This document shows positions 33,691 to 42,714 of a stretch of 64,000 nt of DNA, piece after piece. The translations under genes were made by a program, and so were the position numbers. Within the stretch, counting starts at the first letter, position 1. Every line of letters starts with the position of its first letter. The DNA is from Bacillota bacterium (GTDB taxonomy: Bacteria; Bacillota; Clostridia; Lachnospirales; Bianqueaceae), in contig JAFRUE010000014.1 in the NCBI GenBank assembly GCA_017441925.1, forward strand, positions 105,396-169,395, read 5' to 3'. Under the pieces are notes generated by a model. It had not been told where the DNA came from. It saw only the letters and a list, made by a program, of their open reading frames with translations, and searched no databases.

Positions 33691-35043
33691 ATGAGATATC
33701 ACTTTATCGGGATCGGCGGGATCAGCATGTCAAGCCTTGCCTGTATTCTGCAGTCCCGCGGCCACGTCATTTCCGGTTCCGACATTAAGGAAACACCGAT
33801 CATACACTCGCTCCGTGAGAAAGGCATCTCTATCGCGATCGGTCAGCGCGCGGAGAATATCACGCCCGGAATCGACGTCGCGGTCTTCACCGCAGCCGTT
33901 CATGAGGATAATCCCGAACTGGTTGAAGCCCGTAAGGTCTGTCCCAGAGTCATCGAGAGATCCGTCCTGCTTGGAGAAATGATGGGTGAATACGAGCATT
34001 CCATCGGCATCGCCGGCACGCACGGCAAGACCAGCACCAGCACGATGCTCTCGTATATTTTCCTGAATTCGGAGCACGATCCGACGATCACGATCGGCGG
34101 AATCCTCGACGTTCTCCAGTCAAACTACCGTGTCGGCCACGATGAGTTCTTCATCGCGGAGGCCTGTGAGTACTCCGACAGTTTCCTGCAGTTCCATCCG
34201 GAGACCGGTATCGTCCTCAACGTCGAGCCGGAGCATCTGGACTACTTCAAGACCTATGAGCGCATGGTCGCATCGTTCCGCAAATATGTGGACGGGCTCA
34301 AGCCCGGCGGCACGCTGATCCTCAATTCAGACTATGTGAAGCTCTTCCCGGACTATACAGGCAAAATGCTCACAGTATCCCTGTCGGATCCGGACGCTGA
34401 CATTCTGGCTGCCAATATCCGTCCCTCCGAAGACCATATGGAGAACACCTATGATCTGATCTATAAGGGACAGGATCTCGGACAAGTGCATCTGAACGTG
34501 CCGGGTTCCCATAATATCTTTGACAGTCTGTGCGCTGCCGGCGCCGCTCTTGTAAACGGCATTCCGTTCGGAACGATCGTCCGCGGGCTCGAGCTCTACC
34601 GCAGTCCCAAGAAACGTTTCGAGTATAAAGGGACGGTCAACGGTTTCCGGATCATCGACGATTACGCGCATCATCCTTCCGAGATCCGCGCGACACTTAA
34701 AGCAGCCCGCGAAGTTGCTCAGAAAGAGATCTACGTCGTGTTCCAGCCGCACACCTACAGCCGGACCAAAACGTTCTTCAACGAGTTCGCAAAAGCCCTT
34801 ACTCTCGCTGACCATGTGGTCCTTGTCGACATCTACTCCGCTGCCCGCGAGAAGGATCCGGGTGACATCCATTCCCGTGATCTGGCCTTGGCCATTGCCG
34901 CTCTCGGGACCGATGCACGCTACTGCCCGTCCTTTGAAGAGGCGGAGAAATATTTCCTGAAAAATTGTTGTCCACAGGATCTGTGCATAACTATGGGAGC
35001 CGGAGATGTAGCCGCCATCGGCGAAAACATGCTTCGTGCCTGA
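33691..35043 (+). CDS. murC: UDP-N-acetylmuramate--L-alanine ligase
   Basis: 450 residues, the usual length. The N-terminal Rossmann domain starts HFIGIGGISMSSLACIL. ATP loop GIAGTHGKTSTSTML lies near 107, NVEPEHLDYF near 180, and DDYAHHPSEIRATL near 315 is the MurC-specific motif. It adds the first Ala of the peptidoglycan stem in the cytoplasm. It is transcribed alone, with a terminator after it. Two DnaA-box-like sequences occur in its last 80 bases. Confidence 0.97.
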   Translation: MRYHFIGIGGISMSSLACILQSRGHVISGSDIKETPIIHSLREKGISIAIGQRAENITPGIDVAVFTAAVHEDNPELVEARKVCPRVIERSVLLGEMMGEYEHSIGIAGTHGKTSTSTMLSYIFLNSEHDPTITIGGILDVLQSNYRVGHDEFFIAEACEYSDSFLQFHPETGIVLNVEPEHLDYFKTYERMVASFRKYVDGLKPGGTLILNSDYVKLFPDYTGKMLTVSLSDPDADILAANIRPSEDHMENTYDLIYKGQDLGQVHLNVPGSHNIFDSLCAAGAALVNGIPFGTIVRGLELYRSPKKRFEYKGTVNGFRIIDDYAHHPSEIRATLKAAREVAQKEIYVVFQPHTYSRTKTFFNEFAKALTLADHVVLVDIYSAAREKDPGDIHSRDLALAIAALGTDARYCPSFEEAEKYFLKNCCPQDLCITMGAGDVAAIGENMLRA

Positions 35044-35197
35044 TCTGTCCACATTGTCCACATCCACAGTGAGAGTTCATCTCTCTGCAGATGTGGATTT
35101 TTTATTTCGGAAATATGGCTTTTATACGGCCAGTCCCGCTTCTGTCCACCTTGTACACATGTTTGTGGATAAATCCCGCCCCTCCCCCTGTGGGTAA
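34968..35197. promoter_or_regulatory. Cluster of DnaA-box-like sites upstream of the dnaD-dnaI promoter
   Basis: TTGTCCACA at 34968-34976 and 35054-35062 (plus), TTATGCACA at 34982-34990 (minus), a perfect TTATCCACA at 35164-35172 (minus) and TTACCCACA at 35189-35197 (minus); weaker copies are at 35045 and 35151. The last two lie directly upstream of the -35. In Bacillus, DnaA regulates the dnaB-dnaI operon in a similar way. No AT-rich unwinding block or dnaA/dnaN gene is beside it, so a replication origin is not claimed. Confidence 0.6.
35062..35105 (+). terminator. Terminator of murC
   Basis: An ATCCACA...TGTGGAT outer stem and GAGAG-TTCAT-CTCTC inner stem are followed by TTTTTTATTT. Confidence 0.8.
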
Positions 35198-35204
35198 GAC
35201 CTTC

Positions 35205-35233
35205 TTCACAAATAAAGGGATGTGGGATATAAT
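35205..35233 (+). promoter_or_regulatory. Promoter of the dnaD-dnaI operon
   Basis: TTCACA (35205-35210), 17 nt, perfect TATAAT (35228-35233). The -35 begins 8 nt after a DnaA-box-like site. The leader would be about 340 nt. Confidence 0.75.
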
Positions 35234-35256
35234 GTGAAACTATCAGGGGATCAAGG

Positions 35257-35500
35257 CCGCAGACCGATCATGCCTGCATGAATCGGTCTGCGGAGTTGAG
35301 CCCCGCCCTGACATGAGCAAGAAGCGGTTTTCCTGATTCTATCAGGAAAACCAGCGGATTGCGAATGTCAGGAGGATCGCGAAGTTTCGAAGAAACGAAG
35401 CGATCCGTAGTTTCTAAGACCTGATCTTAAGAAAGCCTGGAGGATCGCGGAAGTTTCGAAGAAACGAAGCGATCCGTAGTTTTGTGCGATCCGTAGTTTC
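35257..35500 (+). ncRNA. Highly structured leader of the dnaD-dnaI operon (unknown RNA element)
   Basis: Three structures in a row. First, CCGCAGACCGAT / ATCGGTCTGCGG, a 12-bp stem (35257-35293) whose loop extends it with CATG/CATG. Second, an outer stem CCTGACAT / ATGTCAGG (35307-35314, 35365-35372) enclosing internal loops and an inner 12-bp stem GGTTTTCCTGAT-TCT-ATCAGGAAAACC (35326-35352). Third, two near-identical 43-44-nt direct repeats (35371-35413 and 35439-35482), each folding as GGATCGC...GCGATCC, plus a third half copy (35486-35500). About 80 nt remain before the dnaD start. I recognise no known riboswitch class. No T-run follows, so control by translation, stability or protein binding is as likely as attenuation. 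Confidence 0.55.
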
Positions 35501-35580
35501 ATCAACAGTATTGTCCCCGGTCTACCGCCGCCGGCTCACCCGCGCCGCGCCTGCACCGGTCTCATAAAGGAGCGTAACGC

Positions 35581-36765
35581 ATGTCATATCTTGGTCTTCA
35601 CAGCCCGACAGATTCAACAACACCGGTCTCCGACCGTTTCCTTTCCGAGTGGATGCCTTCCGCAAGCGGCACCTATGTTAAGGTGTATCTGTATTTTCTG
35701 TATCTGTCCCGTCACGGCAGCATGGGCCAGTCAACCAAGGACGCCGCCCGTGTGCTTCTGATGACGGAATCCGATATCCTTGAAGCAGTCCATTACTGGG
35801 AGGAAAAGGGCGCGCTTGCCGTCGACCGCAGCGGCGATACGGATATTCTGGTCTTCCCGGACCTGTCCCTGCCTGTACTCTCTCCCGATGGTCCCAAGCA
35901 GGATCCGTCCGGACGCCCTGCCGGTATGTCCCGCTCCTATGATGTTTCCGCTGAAGATGATTCTGCCCTTGAACTGGAGCCTGATCCCGTCCAGGATTCC
36001 GCTCCCGCCCAGGACACTGCTCCGAACGACAGCATGGCTAAAGTGATCCATATTGCCCAGCCCCCGGTCTATCTGCCGGTCGAGCTCGCCCAGTACCGCA
36101 AGGATCCGGCTGTCCGCCATCTCTTCGCGCTCGCGGAGAAATGTCTCGCAAGGCCGCTCTCCAATCCGGTCGCCTCTACGCTGTACAGTTTCTATGATTA
36201 CTACAAGCTTCCGATCGACGTCGTCGAATATCTGATCCAGTACTGTACCGGTAACGGTCAGCGCAGTCTGAACTATCTTGAGGCTGTGGCGCGCGACTGG
36301 TCGGAAAATAAGATCGATACCGTGGACAAGGCTGAATTCCAGACCCGCCGCTATGACATTTACCGTCCCTATCTGCGCGAAATGGGGATCTCCCGCTATC
36401 CGACGGACAAGGACGCTGAGCGTTTTGCCGAATGGGAGGAAAAGTACCATTTCACCCAGGAGATGATCCTCGAAGCCTGCCGCCGTGCTAAAGGCAATGC
36501 TTCCGAGAGAGGTCTGCTCAAGTATACCGAAGGGATCCTGCGGAACTGGTACTCCAAGGGCATCAAGACACGTGCGCAGATCCTCGCGGACGATCAGCTG
36601 CACGCGAAGGATACAGAGAACCAGGCCGCGGCCCGTAAGGCGGCCGCTGCCCGTCCCTCCCGGACACGTAAGAACATGACCTATTATCACGATCAGAACA
36701 GTACTGTCGATTATGACGCACTGGGGCACGAACTCGCTGTCAACTCCGGCTATCCCAAAAAATGA
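35581..36765 (+). CDS. DnaD-domain replication initiation protein
   Basis: 394 residues. The N-terminal winged-helix-like part (about 20-85) is followed by an acidic, Pro-rich linker. Two DnaD domains follow: one near 195-250 (YSFYDYYKLPIDVVEYLIQYC...YLEAVARDW) and one near 290-335 (FTQEMILEACRRAKGNASERGLLKYTEGILRNW). It helps load the replicative helicase together with the DnaI-like ATPase encoded 33 nt downstream. AAGGAG precedes the ATG. Whether it corresponds to DnaD or DnaB of Bacillus cannot be decided from the sequence. Confidence 0.9.
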   Translation: MSYLGLHSPTDSTTPVSDRFLSEWMPSASGTYVKVYLYFLYLSRHGSMGQSTKDAARVLLMTESDILEAVHYWEEKGALAVDRSGDTDILVFPDLSLPVLSPDGPKQDPSGRPAGMSRSYDVSAEDDSALELEPDPVQDSAPAQDTAPNDSMAKVIHIAQPPVYLPVELAQYRKDPAVRHLFALAEKCLARPLSNPVASTLYSFYDYYKLPIDVVEYLIQYCTGNGQRSLNYLEAVARDWSENKIDTVDKAEFQTRRYDIYRPYLREMGISRYPTDKDAERFAEWEEKYHFTQEMILEACRRAKGNASERGLLKYTEGILRNWYSKGIKTRAQILADDQLHAKDTENQAAARKAAAARPSRTRKNMTYYHDQNSTVDYDALGHELAVNSGYPKK

Positions 36766-36798
36766 CTGCCGGACACCGAAATTAGATGAGGTATTCCT

Positions 36799-37815
36799 AT
36801 GGCACTGACTGAAACAACCATGCAGGAGATTCTCTCCGAATACGCGGCCAGACGGCAGCAGCATGAGACCGAACGTGATCTGCGCGTCGCGGATATCTAC
36901 CGGCAGGTCCCGGAGATCGCCGCCATCGACGAAGAGATCCAGTCCTTCGGACTGAACGCGATGAAAGGCTATCTGCAGAACGGCCGTGACGCCGCCAGAT
37001 CGCTTTCCGAACTGCGTTCCCGCTATGAGCATCTGACCACGAGCCGCGCGGAGCTCCTCCGGCGCAACGGTTATGCTCCGGACGCTATGGAAGTCCACTA
37101 CACCTGTCCGCTCTGCAAGGACACCGGCTATGTCGATTACCAAAAATGTTCCTGCCTGAAGCAGCGCATTATCCGGGCTGCCTACGACCACTCCGGCCTT
37201 CCGAATCATTTAAAAAAAGAAAACCGCCAGGCTTTCAACCCGGCGCTATTTTCAGACGAGCCCTATCAGAACGAAGTCCTGACGCCTCGTCAGAATATTC
37301 TCAACAATCTCAAAGTCGTAGAGGATGCGGTCCGGCAGATCGCAGACGGCGGATGCCGCAATCTGCTCTTTACCGGCACAGCAGGGACAGGGAAGAGTTT
37401 CCTGAGCGGCGTGATGGCGAATGAACTCCTCGCGCTCGGCAGAACCGTCCTCTATGTCGGCTGCTACGATCTGTGCGCTTATTTCGACCAGGAGCATTTC
37501 GGCGACCGTGCGCGCAAAGCGCCCACTTCACTATCAGCTGAAGCGATCGATGCCTGCGATCTCCTGATCATCGACGACCTCGGCGCGGAGTTCCGCACGA
37601 GCCTCTCCTATACGTCCCTCTTCCATCTGATCGACCAGAGACTACAGAACGAAAAGTCCACCGTCCTTTCGACGAACTGGTGGATCCCCGATCTGCGGGA
37701 GCTCTACGACGAGCGGTTTGTCTCCCGCATTCTCGGCGGCTATACGATCGTCCGTTTCTTCGGGCCTGACCTGCGCGTCACGCAAGCAAGAGCCGGAAGC
37801 AGCAGCAATCGCTGA
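36799..37815 (+). CDS. DnaI/DnaC-like helicase-loader ATPase
   Basis: 338 residues. An N-terminal coiled region is followed by a zinc-binding motif (CPLCKDTGYVDYQKCSC near 100), then a AAA+ core: Walker A FTGTAGTGKSFLSG near 193, Walker B LLIIDDLGAEF near 255, and an STNW sensor 1 near 296. It loads the replicative helicase and pairs with the upstream DnaD protein. The 3' end overlaps the convergent gene at 37778 by 38 nt, so there is no room for a terminator between them. Confidence 0.93.
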   Translation: MALTETTMQEILSEYAARRQQHETERDLRVADIYRQVPEIAAIDEEIQSFGLNAMKGYLQNGRDAARSLSELRSRYEHLTTSRAELLRRNGYAPDAMEVHYTCPLCKDTGYVDYQKCSCLKQRIIRAAYDHSGLPNHLKKENRQAFNPALFSDEPYQNEVLTPRQNILNNLKVVEDAVRQIADGGCRNLLFTGTAGTGKSFLSGVMANELLALGRTVLYVGCYDLCAYFDQEHFGDRARKAPTSLSAEAIDACDLLIIDDLGAEFRTSLSYTSLFHLIDQRLQNEKSTVLSTNWWIPDLRELYDERFVSRILGGYTIVRFFGPDLRVTQARAGSSSNR

Positions 37816-38356
37816 CGCAGCCGATATACACCATCTTCATGTCACGTCCAAGTGTCTTGCCGCGGTACTCCCGCTGCAGGGCACTTTTTATTTCCGGGAT
37901 CTGATCAAGATCGACGGCGATCCGGTCAGACTGGACCTGTACGATATCATTGTCCCTGACCGCCATCTGCAGATAGGTCTGCTTCGACGCCTTCTTGGCA
38001 AGCCCGCCGAAAAAGCCGATCACGCCCATGTCCGCTTCTTCCTTGTAGGAAAAAACGACCGCGTGCATCCCCTGCTCAAAGACAAAGCTCTCGACTTTCA
38101 TGCGGTAGGTGAGCTGCATCCCTCCGGCCATTCTTGAATGCGCGCTGATGTCGAGCCGGTCCGGCTCTTCAAAATCTGCTGTCAGGCTGTCTGCCTGCAG
38201 TTTCGTCAACTGCGGGAGGACCTGCGTCCGCAGATAACCGTTCAGGAGATCCTCATGAAAGCACAGGATCGCCTCGTCCCAGTCGTATCCGGACAGCCTG
38301 TTAAAAGCATAATCCATATCAAATCCGTTCCGGATCGTATATACATGTTCGGTCAT
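37778..38356 (-). CDS. Conserved-looking protein of unknown function (192 aa)
   Basis: I do not recognise a domain with certainty. It is soluble and without a signal peptide: HVYTIRNGFDMDYAFNRLSGYDWDEAILCF at the N-terminus, a middle part that reads like a beta-sandwich (MQLTYRMKVESFVF, MHAVVFSYKEE), and a short hydrophobic Gly stretch (MGVIGFFGGLAKKA). The C-terminus CVSDCCCFRLLLA is cysteine-rich. It starts 13 nt after the sua5-type gene, so it is probably the last gene of that operon. It overlaps dnaI at its 3' end, tail to tail. The gene is supported by codon use and operon position. Confidence 0.7.
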   Translation of the reverse strand: MTEHVYTIRNGFDMDYAFNRLSGYDWDEAILCFHEDLLNGYLRTQVLPQLTKLQADSLTADFEEPDRLDISAHSRMAGGMQLTYRMKVESFVFEQGMHAVVFSYKEEADMGVIGFFGGLAKKASKQTYLQMAVRDNDIVQVQSDRIAVDLDQIPEIKSALQREYRGKTLGRDMKMVYIGCVSDCCCFRLLLA

Positions 38357-38369
38357 ATTGTCCCTCCGT

Positions 38370-39404
38370 TCAGATCGTACTGCCTCCGCACGCTTTGCGC
38401 AGGCGGTTCATATAAGCCGTTCCGATGCCCTTCTGCGGGATCGTCTCAGCAAAGATCACATCGCACTCCAGTTCATCGAATCTGCGCAGTGCGTCAAAAA
38501 GATGCGCCGCCATCTCGTCCGGATCGTCAAGGGATCCGATCGCGAGCACCGCCTCCGCGTCATAATCCTTCACGTGCTCGGAAACCGTCAGGACTCCGCG
38601 TTTCTTGCCCCGCGCTTGTGCAAGCGCCTGACGGATCTTCTCTTCCTGTTCTGACGGCGTCCCAAGCGCCATCGTCATCGGAGCTTTCGGCGCGTAGTGG
38701 CGGTATTTCATGCCCGGAGCCTTAGGCGTAACGTTCGCCGCGACTCCGAGTCCGGGATCCATCCGCAGATCCGGTACGACTTCCCGCAGTGTCTCGAGCG
38801 GCAGCCCGCCCGGCCGCAGCACCATCGGCGGCTTCACCGTCATATCCACGATCGTGGATTCCAGCCCGATCTCGCAGGGGCCTCCGTCCAGGATCAACGG
38901 GATCCGTCCCTGCATGTCTTCCCGGACGTGCTCGGCTGTCGTCGGGCTCGGTCTGCCTGAAAGATTCGCGCTCGGCGCGGCAACCGGAAGTCCGCTGACC
39001 TCCAGCATCCGCATCGCGACCGGATGGCTCGGCATCCGTACCGCGACCGAAGGAAGCCCGGCACTGACCGCGTCCGGCACTTCCGGAGCTTTCCACAGTA
39101 TCAGCGTCAGCGGTCCCGGCCAGAATCGGCGCATGAGCTCTCTTGCAGTCTCCGGGATCCGTACAGCAATCGGGGACAGATCCATACCCGGGCAGACATG
39201 GACGATCAGAGGATTATCCGAAGGACGCCCTTTCGCGGTAAAAATCCCGCGGACCGCTTCTTCCGATCCCGTCCATCCTCCAAGCCCGTAGACTGTTTCT
39301 GTCGGGAACGCGACGTTGCCGCCGGCTCGCAGGATCTCTGCCGCTTCCTTATAGCCGCGTTCCGCCTGCTCCGGATCGCTCATATCATAGATGATCGTTT
39401 TCAT
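38370..39404 (-). CDS. sua5: L-threonylcarbamoyladenylate synthase (Sua5 type)
   Basis: 344 residues. The YrdC domain includes VAFPTETVYGLGG, KGRPSDNPLIVHV, PGPLTLIL and ANLSGRPSPTTAEHV. A C-terminal Sua5 domain (from about 215: PGMKYRHYAPKAPM) is joined by a linker, so it is the long Sua5 form. It makes TC-AMP for the t6A37 modification of ANN-decoding tRNAs. The ATG at 39404 overlaps the hflX stop (ATGA). Confidence 0.95.
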   Translation of the reverse strand: MKTIIYDMSDPEQAERGYKEAAEILRAGGNVAFPTETVYGLGGWTGSEEAVRGIFTAKGRPSDNPLIVHVCPGMDLSPIAVRIPETARELMRRFWPGPLTLILWKAPEVPDAVSAGLPSVAVRMPSHPVAMRMLEVSGLPVAAPSANLSGRPSPTTAEHVREDMQGRIPLILDGGPCEIGLESTIVDMTVKPPMVLRPGGLPLETLREVVPDLRMDPGLGVAANVTPKAPGMKYRHYAPKAPMTMALGTPSEQEEKIRQALAQARGKKRGVLTVSEHVKDYDAEAVLAIGSLDDPDEMAAHLFDALRRFDELECDVIFAETIPQKGIGTAYMNRLRKACGGSTI

Positions 39405-40696
39405 TCCTGTTCCACTTTCCACAGATATTTCCTGACACGGTCACGCACTGACGCATCCGAACAGATCTGCATGACCGTCCCGTTTTCATTATATTCCTCA
39501 GACAGTACTCTCGCGTTCTCCCGCAGGAACTGTCCGATCCGTCCGTCCGCATAAGGGATCAGAACGGTATATTCTATCTCCTGCTCCTTAAGGATCCGCT
39601 CGATCTCCTCCTGGACCGTTACAAGATCGCTCTCCCGCAAGGCGGAGATCTTAAGGATCCTCTCCCGCGTTCCGGGGAAAAGGATCACATTGTCGGGATC
39701 CGTCACCAGATCCTGCTTATTGTACAGCAGGAGCACCGGTTTACCGGACGCGCCAAGCCCCCGCAGCGTCTCCCTAGTCACGGCAAGCTCCGCAGACGCT
39801 TTATCATCCGACGCGTCCACGACGATCACGAGGATATCCGCGTACCGGACTTCTTCCAGTGTCGCGTGAAAAGCCTCCACAAGCATGTGGGGCAGCTTGC
39901 GGATAAAACCGACCGTATCCGAAAGCAGGATCTCCCGCCCTCCCGGCAGTCTGATCCGCCTGGTTGTCGTATCGAGTGTTGCGAACAGCTTGTCCTCTTC
40001 CAGCACTCCGGCGCCTGTGATCCGGTTGAAGATCGTCGATTTGCCGGCATTGGTATAGCCGACAAGCGCCGCGTGGGGAACGCGGTTGCGCACCCGCTGG
40101 CTGCGCATGGTGTCACGGTTCTTCTCGATCTCGGCAAGCTGTCTCCTCAGCGCGTCCATCCTCGAACGGATCGCGCGCCTGTCAAGCTCAAGCCTTGTTT
40201 CGCCGGCGCCTCTGGAATGCATCCGCCCGATCGTACCGCCCTGCTGCGACAGGGATCTGCCGAGTCCTGTCAGTCTCGTCAGCCTGTAGGACAGATCCGC
40301 AAGCTCCACTTGCAGCTGTCCTTCACGGGTCGTTGCTCTCTGTGAAAAAATATCGAGGATCAGAAGCGTCCTGTCCAGGACTTTTGTCTTGAGGATATCC
40401 GCCATATTCCGGAGCTGCGCCGGTGAAAGCTCGTCATCGGTGATCACTCCGTCCGCGCCGGTCAAAGCCAGCGCGTTCCGCAGCTCTTCAAGCTTGCCTT
40501 CCCCAAGATATGTCCCCGGATCCGGCGTCTCCCGACGCTGGATGATCCGTCCGCATTCTTCTCCTCCGGCAGTCTCAAGGAGCTCTGCAAGCTCATCCAG
40601 AGACTGCTCCGCCGTCACATTGCTGCGCGGATCTTCCGCCGCAGCGAGAAGAAACCGCTCCGGCTTCGGAGCGGTTTCGTAAATGTCATTGTACAT
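39401..40696 (-). CDS. hflX: Ribosome-associated GTPase HflX
   Basis: 431 residues. The N-terminal HflX domain (SLDELAELLETAGGEECGRI, GTYLGEGKLEEL) is followed by a coiled linker (LELDRRAIRSRMDALRRQLAEIEKNRD) with the glycine-rich GGTIGRMHSRGAGETRLE motif. The G domain shows G1 GYTNAGKSTIFNRI near 203, G3 DTVGFI and G4 NKQDL. It splits stalled 70S ribosomes. The ATG at 40696 lies inside the last codons of the upstream GH18 gene (11-nt overlap); a longer frame exists but overlaps further. Confidence 0.95.
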   Translation of the reverse strand: MYNDIYETAPKPERFLLAAAEDPRSNVTAEQSLDELAELLETAGGEECGRIIQRRETPDPGTYLGEGKLEELRNALALTGADGVITDDELSPAQLRNMADILKTKVLDRTLLILDIFSQRATTREGQLQVELADLSYRLTRLTGLGRSLSQQGGTIGRMHSRGAGETRLELDRRAIRSRMDALRRQLAEIEKNRDTMRSQRVRNRVPHAALVGYTNAGKSTIFNRITGAGVLEEDKLFATLDTTTRRIRLPGGREILLSDTVGFIRKLPHMLVEAFHATLEEVRYADILVIVVDASDDKASAELAVTRETLRGLGASGKPVLLLYNKQDLVTDPDNVILFPGTRERILKISALRESDLVTVQEEIERILKEQEIEYTVLIPYADGRIGQFLRENARVLSEEYNENGTVMQICSDASVRDRVRKYLWKVEQE

Positions 40697-42671
40697 GTTC
40701 GTATTCCGCGATGAGGTCCCAGATCTCTGTTGTATCCCAGCCGTAGTACCACAAGGCGACACCTCCGAGATTCTGTGACTTGGCGAGATCGATCCTCAGC
40801 TGCATGGAGCGCGGATCTTCAAGCCATACACGGCTTCTGGAATTGTCTCCGTAAATGATCTCCGCGTAGTACTGTCCTGTCGTACGGTCCCACTCGACAT
40901 CTTCATACCAGTCGTTGTTGACCAGATCCCAGGCTTCCTCCATACTGATCGTCCGGGTGTATTCCGGCATGACCATACCGGTAGCCGTCAGGCTCCATAC
41001 ACGCGTGTACAGCGGCATACACAGCACCAGCTTCTGGGAAGGGATCCCCTCCGTCAGCGCGTCCTGCACGCCTGCCTGCACCCAGGGATACGAAGCGACG
41101 CTGCCCGCGGTCGTATCGTTGGCGTAATGCTCATCATAAGCCATCAAACAGATATAATCACAGACATCGCCCATGACGTCGTAACGGTAATAACCGTTCC
41201 AACCACTCGGCACGTTCAGATCGACCGAGAGGACGCAGCCCTCCGGACGGACCGTCGCGGACAGCTCTCTCATGAACTGTACGAAATACGGGCCGATCTC
41301 TTCGTGCAGACCTTCCAGGTCGATATTGATGCCGTCAAAACCATAGATCTTATATAAATCCAGGATCTGCTGTACCATCGTCTGCCGGCGCGCCGTATCC
41401 TTCATCAGCTCCAGCAGCTTCTCGTTCAGATCGTCATAATAGTTATCGACGTTCTCAAGCGTTACCCAGACCTTATATCCGTTCTCATGCATCCAGTCGA
41501 TATATTCCTGGCTGGAAGCGTCATACAGGTACGCGTTGCCGTCTTCATCCTCCAGAATGTGCAGGAAAAGCGGCGCTACGACCTTAAGTGTATCCGACGT
41601 TACGACTTCCGTATAATGCTCCATCGCGTCGCCGCCGAGATATCCGCCGTAATCAGCGGAGAAATACTGCCAGATCACGGAGATCGGCAGATCCATCTGC
41701 TTATCGGCCGGAAGCTCATAGCTGTCAAGCTCGACCGTCTCCGCCTGCTCGTAGCGGATGCCGCTGACCGCGTCCTTTTTCACATAGCCGGTCTTGCCGT
41801 CGCGGTCTGCGATCTTGTAATAGTCGTCTTCTTCGCCGAAGACGATCAGGGTCTCACCGATAGTGAGCTCACGGTAGACTTCATAGCCTTTGCCGAAACC
41901 GAACATCTGCGCGAACGGGTTGCCGTCCTTTGGATATACTTTCAGATACTGCGTCTCTCCGGTATCCAGCACATCCACGTAACGCCGGGTCGCGTCCTCC
42001 AGGACCAGAACGTTTGAAGCCTTGTCATACAGGAATTCCACACCGTACAGATCCGTCACCGCTGACGCGCGCATATAGATCCTGCCTGTCACAGGCACTG
42101 TCTCTTCAGGCTCGGCCGGCTCCTCCGGCTCGGCCTGTGTCTCTTCTTCCGGAGATTCCTCAACAGACTCTTCGGAAGATTCGCCGGAGGAATCCTCTGT
42201 GCTGTCAGAGGACTCCTCACCGGCTGAAATATCGGATTCTTCTTCGGAAGATTCCTCTTCCGGTTTATCTTCCACAAACAGGAAAGTAGGCAGACCGCCG
42301 GCACTGCGTCCGTTCTTCAGATCATAAGACGGTCCGATCTCGCAGTTCATGACACGTGTCGAAGTTGTGTAGATGATCTGGTCCGTTTCTTCATCATAAT
42401 AGAACCGTTCACCGGCATATACGCTGTTTACGGTCTCCAGATCCACATACAGCTCACTCCGGTAGGTATGATACGTCGCATTCTCGGTATCATAGCCTTC
42501 CGTGGACAGAACGATGACATCGCCCTCATCCTTGATCTTAGGAATATCGGAATCTGTCTCCACCGTCACATAGTGCTCCATATGTGAAAACGCTTCCTTA
42601 GCATACCGGAATACGTATACACACAGGCCGGCAAAGACCAGAACTCCTAAAAGGATGCTCCATTTCTTCAT
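40686..42671 (-). CDS. Membrane-anchored SH3 / glycoside hydrolase 18-type protein (YaaH/SleL-like)
   Basis: 661 residues. An N-terminal transmembrane anchor (SILLGVLVFAGLCVYVFRY) is followed by a copper-amine-oxidase-like beta segment, a long Ser/Glu-rich linker (about 145-195), an SH3-like segment (GETLIVFGEEDDYYKIADRDGKTGYVKKD) and a C-terminal GH18 barrel. FDGINIDLEGL near 450 carries the DxxDxE catalytic pattern with the acid Glu. It is likely an extracytoplasmic N-acetylglucosaminidase or peptidoglycan-binding protein, like those in spore or cell-wall remodelling. It follows the 1211-residue gene by 43 nt. Confidence 0.85.
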   Translation of the reverse strand: MKKWSILLGVLVFAGLCVYVFRYAKEAFSHMEHYVTVETDSDIPKIKDEGDVIVLSTEGYDTENATYHTYRSELYVDLETVNSVYAGERFYYDEETDQIIYTTSTRVMNCEIGPSYDLKNGRSAGGLPTFLFVEDKPEEESSEEESDISAGEESSDSTEDSSGESSEESVEESPEEETQAEPEEPAEPEETVPVTGRIYMRASAVTDLYGVEFLYDKASNVLVLEDATRRYVDVLDTGETQYLKVYPKDGNPFAQMFGFGKGYEVYRELTIGETLIVFGEEDDYYKIADRDGKTGYVKKDAVSGIRYEQAETVELDSYELPADKQMDLPISVIWQYFSADYGGYLGGDAMEHYTEVVTSDTLKVVAPLFLHILEDEDGNAYLYDASSQEYIDWMHENGYKVWVTLENVDNYYDDLNEKLLELMKDTARRQTMVQQILDLYKIYGFDGINIDLEGLHEEIGPYFVQFMRELSATVRPEGCVLSVDLNVPSGWNGYYRYDVMGDVCDYICLMAYDEHYANDTTAGSVASYPWVQAGVQDALTEGIPSQKLVLCMPLYTRVWSLTATGMVMPEYTRTISMEEAWDLVNNDWYEDVEWDRTTGQYYAEIIYGDNSRSRVWLEDPRSMQLRIDLAKSQNLGGVALWYYGWDTTEIWDLIAEYEHVQ

Positions 42672-42714
42672 ACAATCAGTCTCCTACTCCAATAATACAA
42701 GCAGTTCTGTTATT

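Noticed and set aside
34968..35260. Possible chromosomal replication origin
   Set aside because: DnaA-box-like sites are clustered, but there is no dnaA/dnaN neighbour or obvious AT-rich unwinding block. Control of the dnaD-dnaI promoter explains the sites equally well.
35371..35500. CRISPR-like repeats
   Set aside because: Only two and a half copies with a short intervening sequence, each self-complementary over a long stem, and no cas genes in the window.
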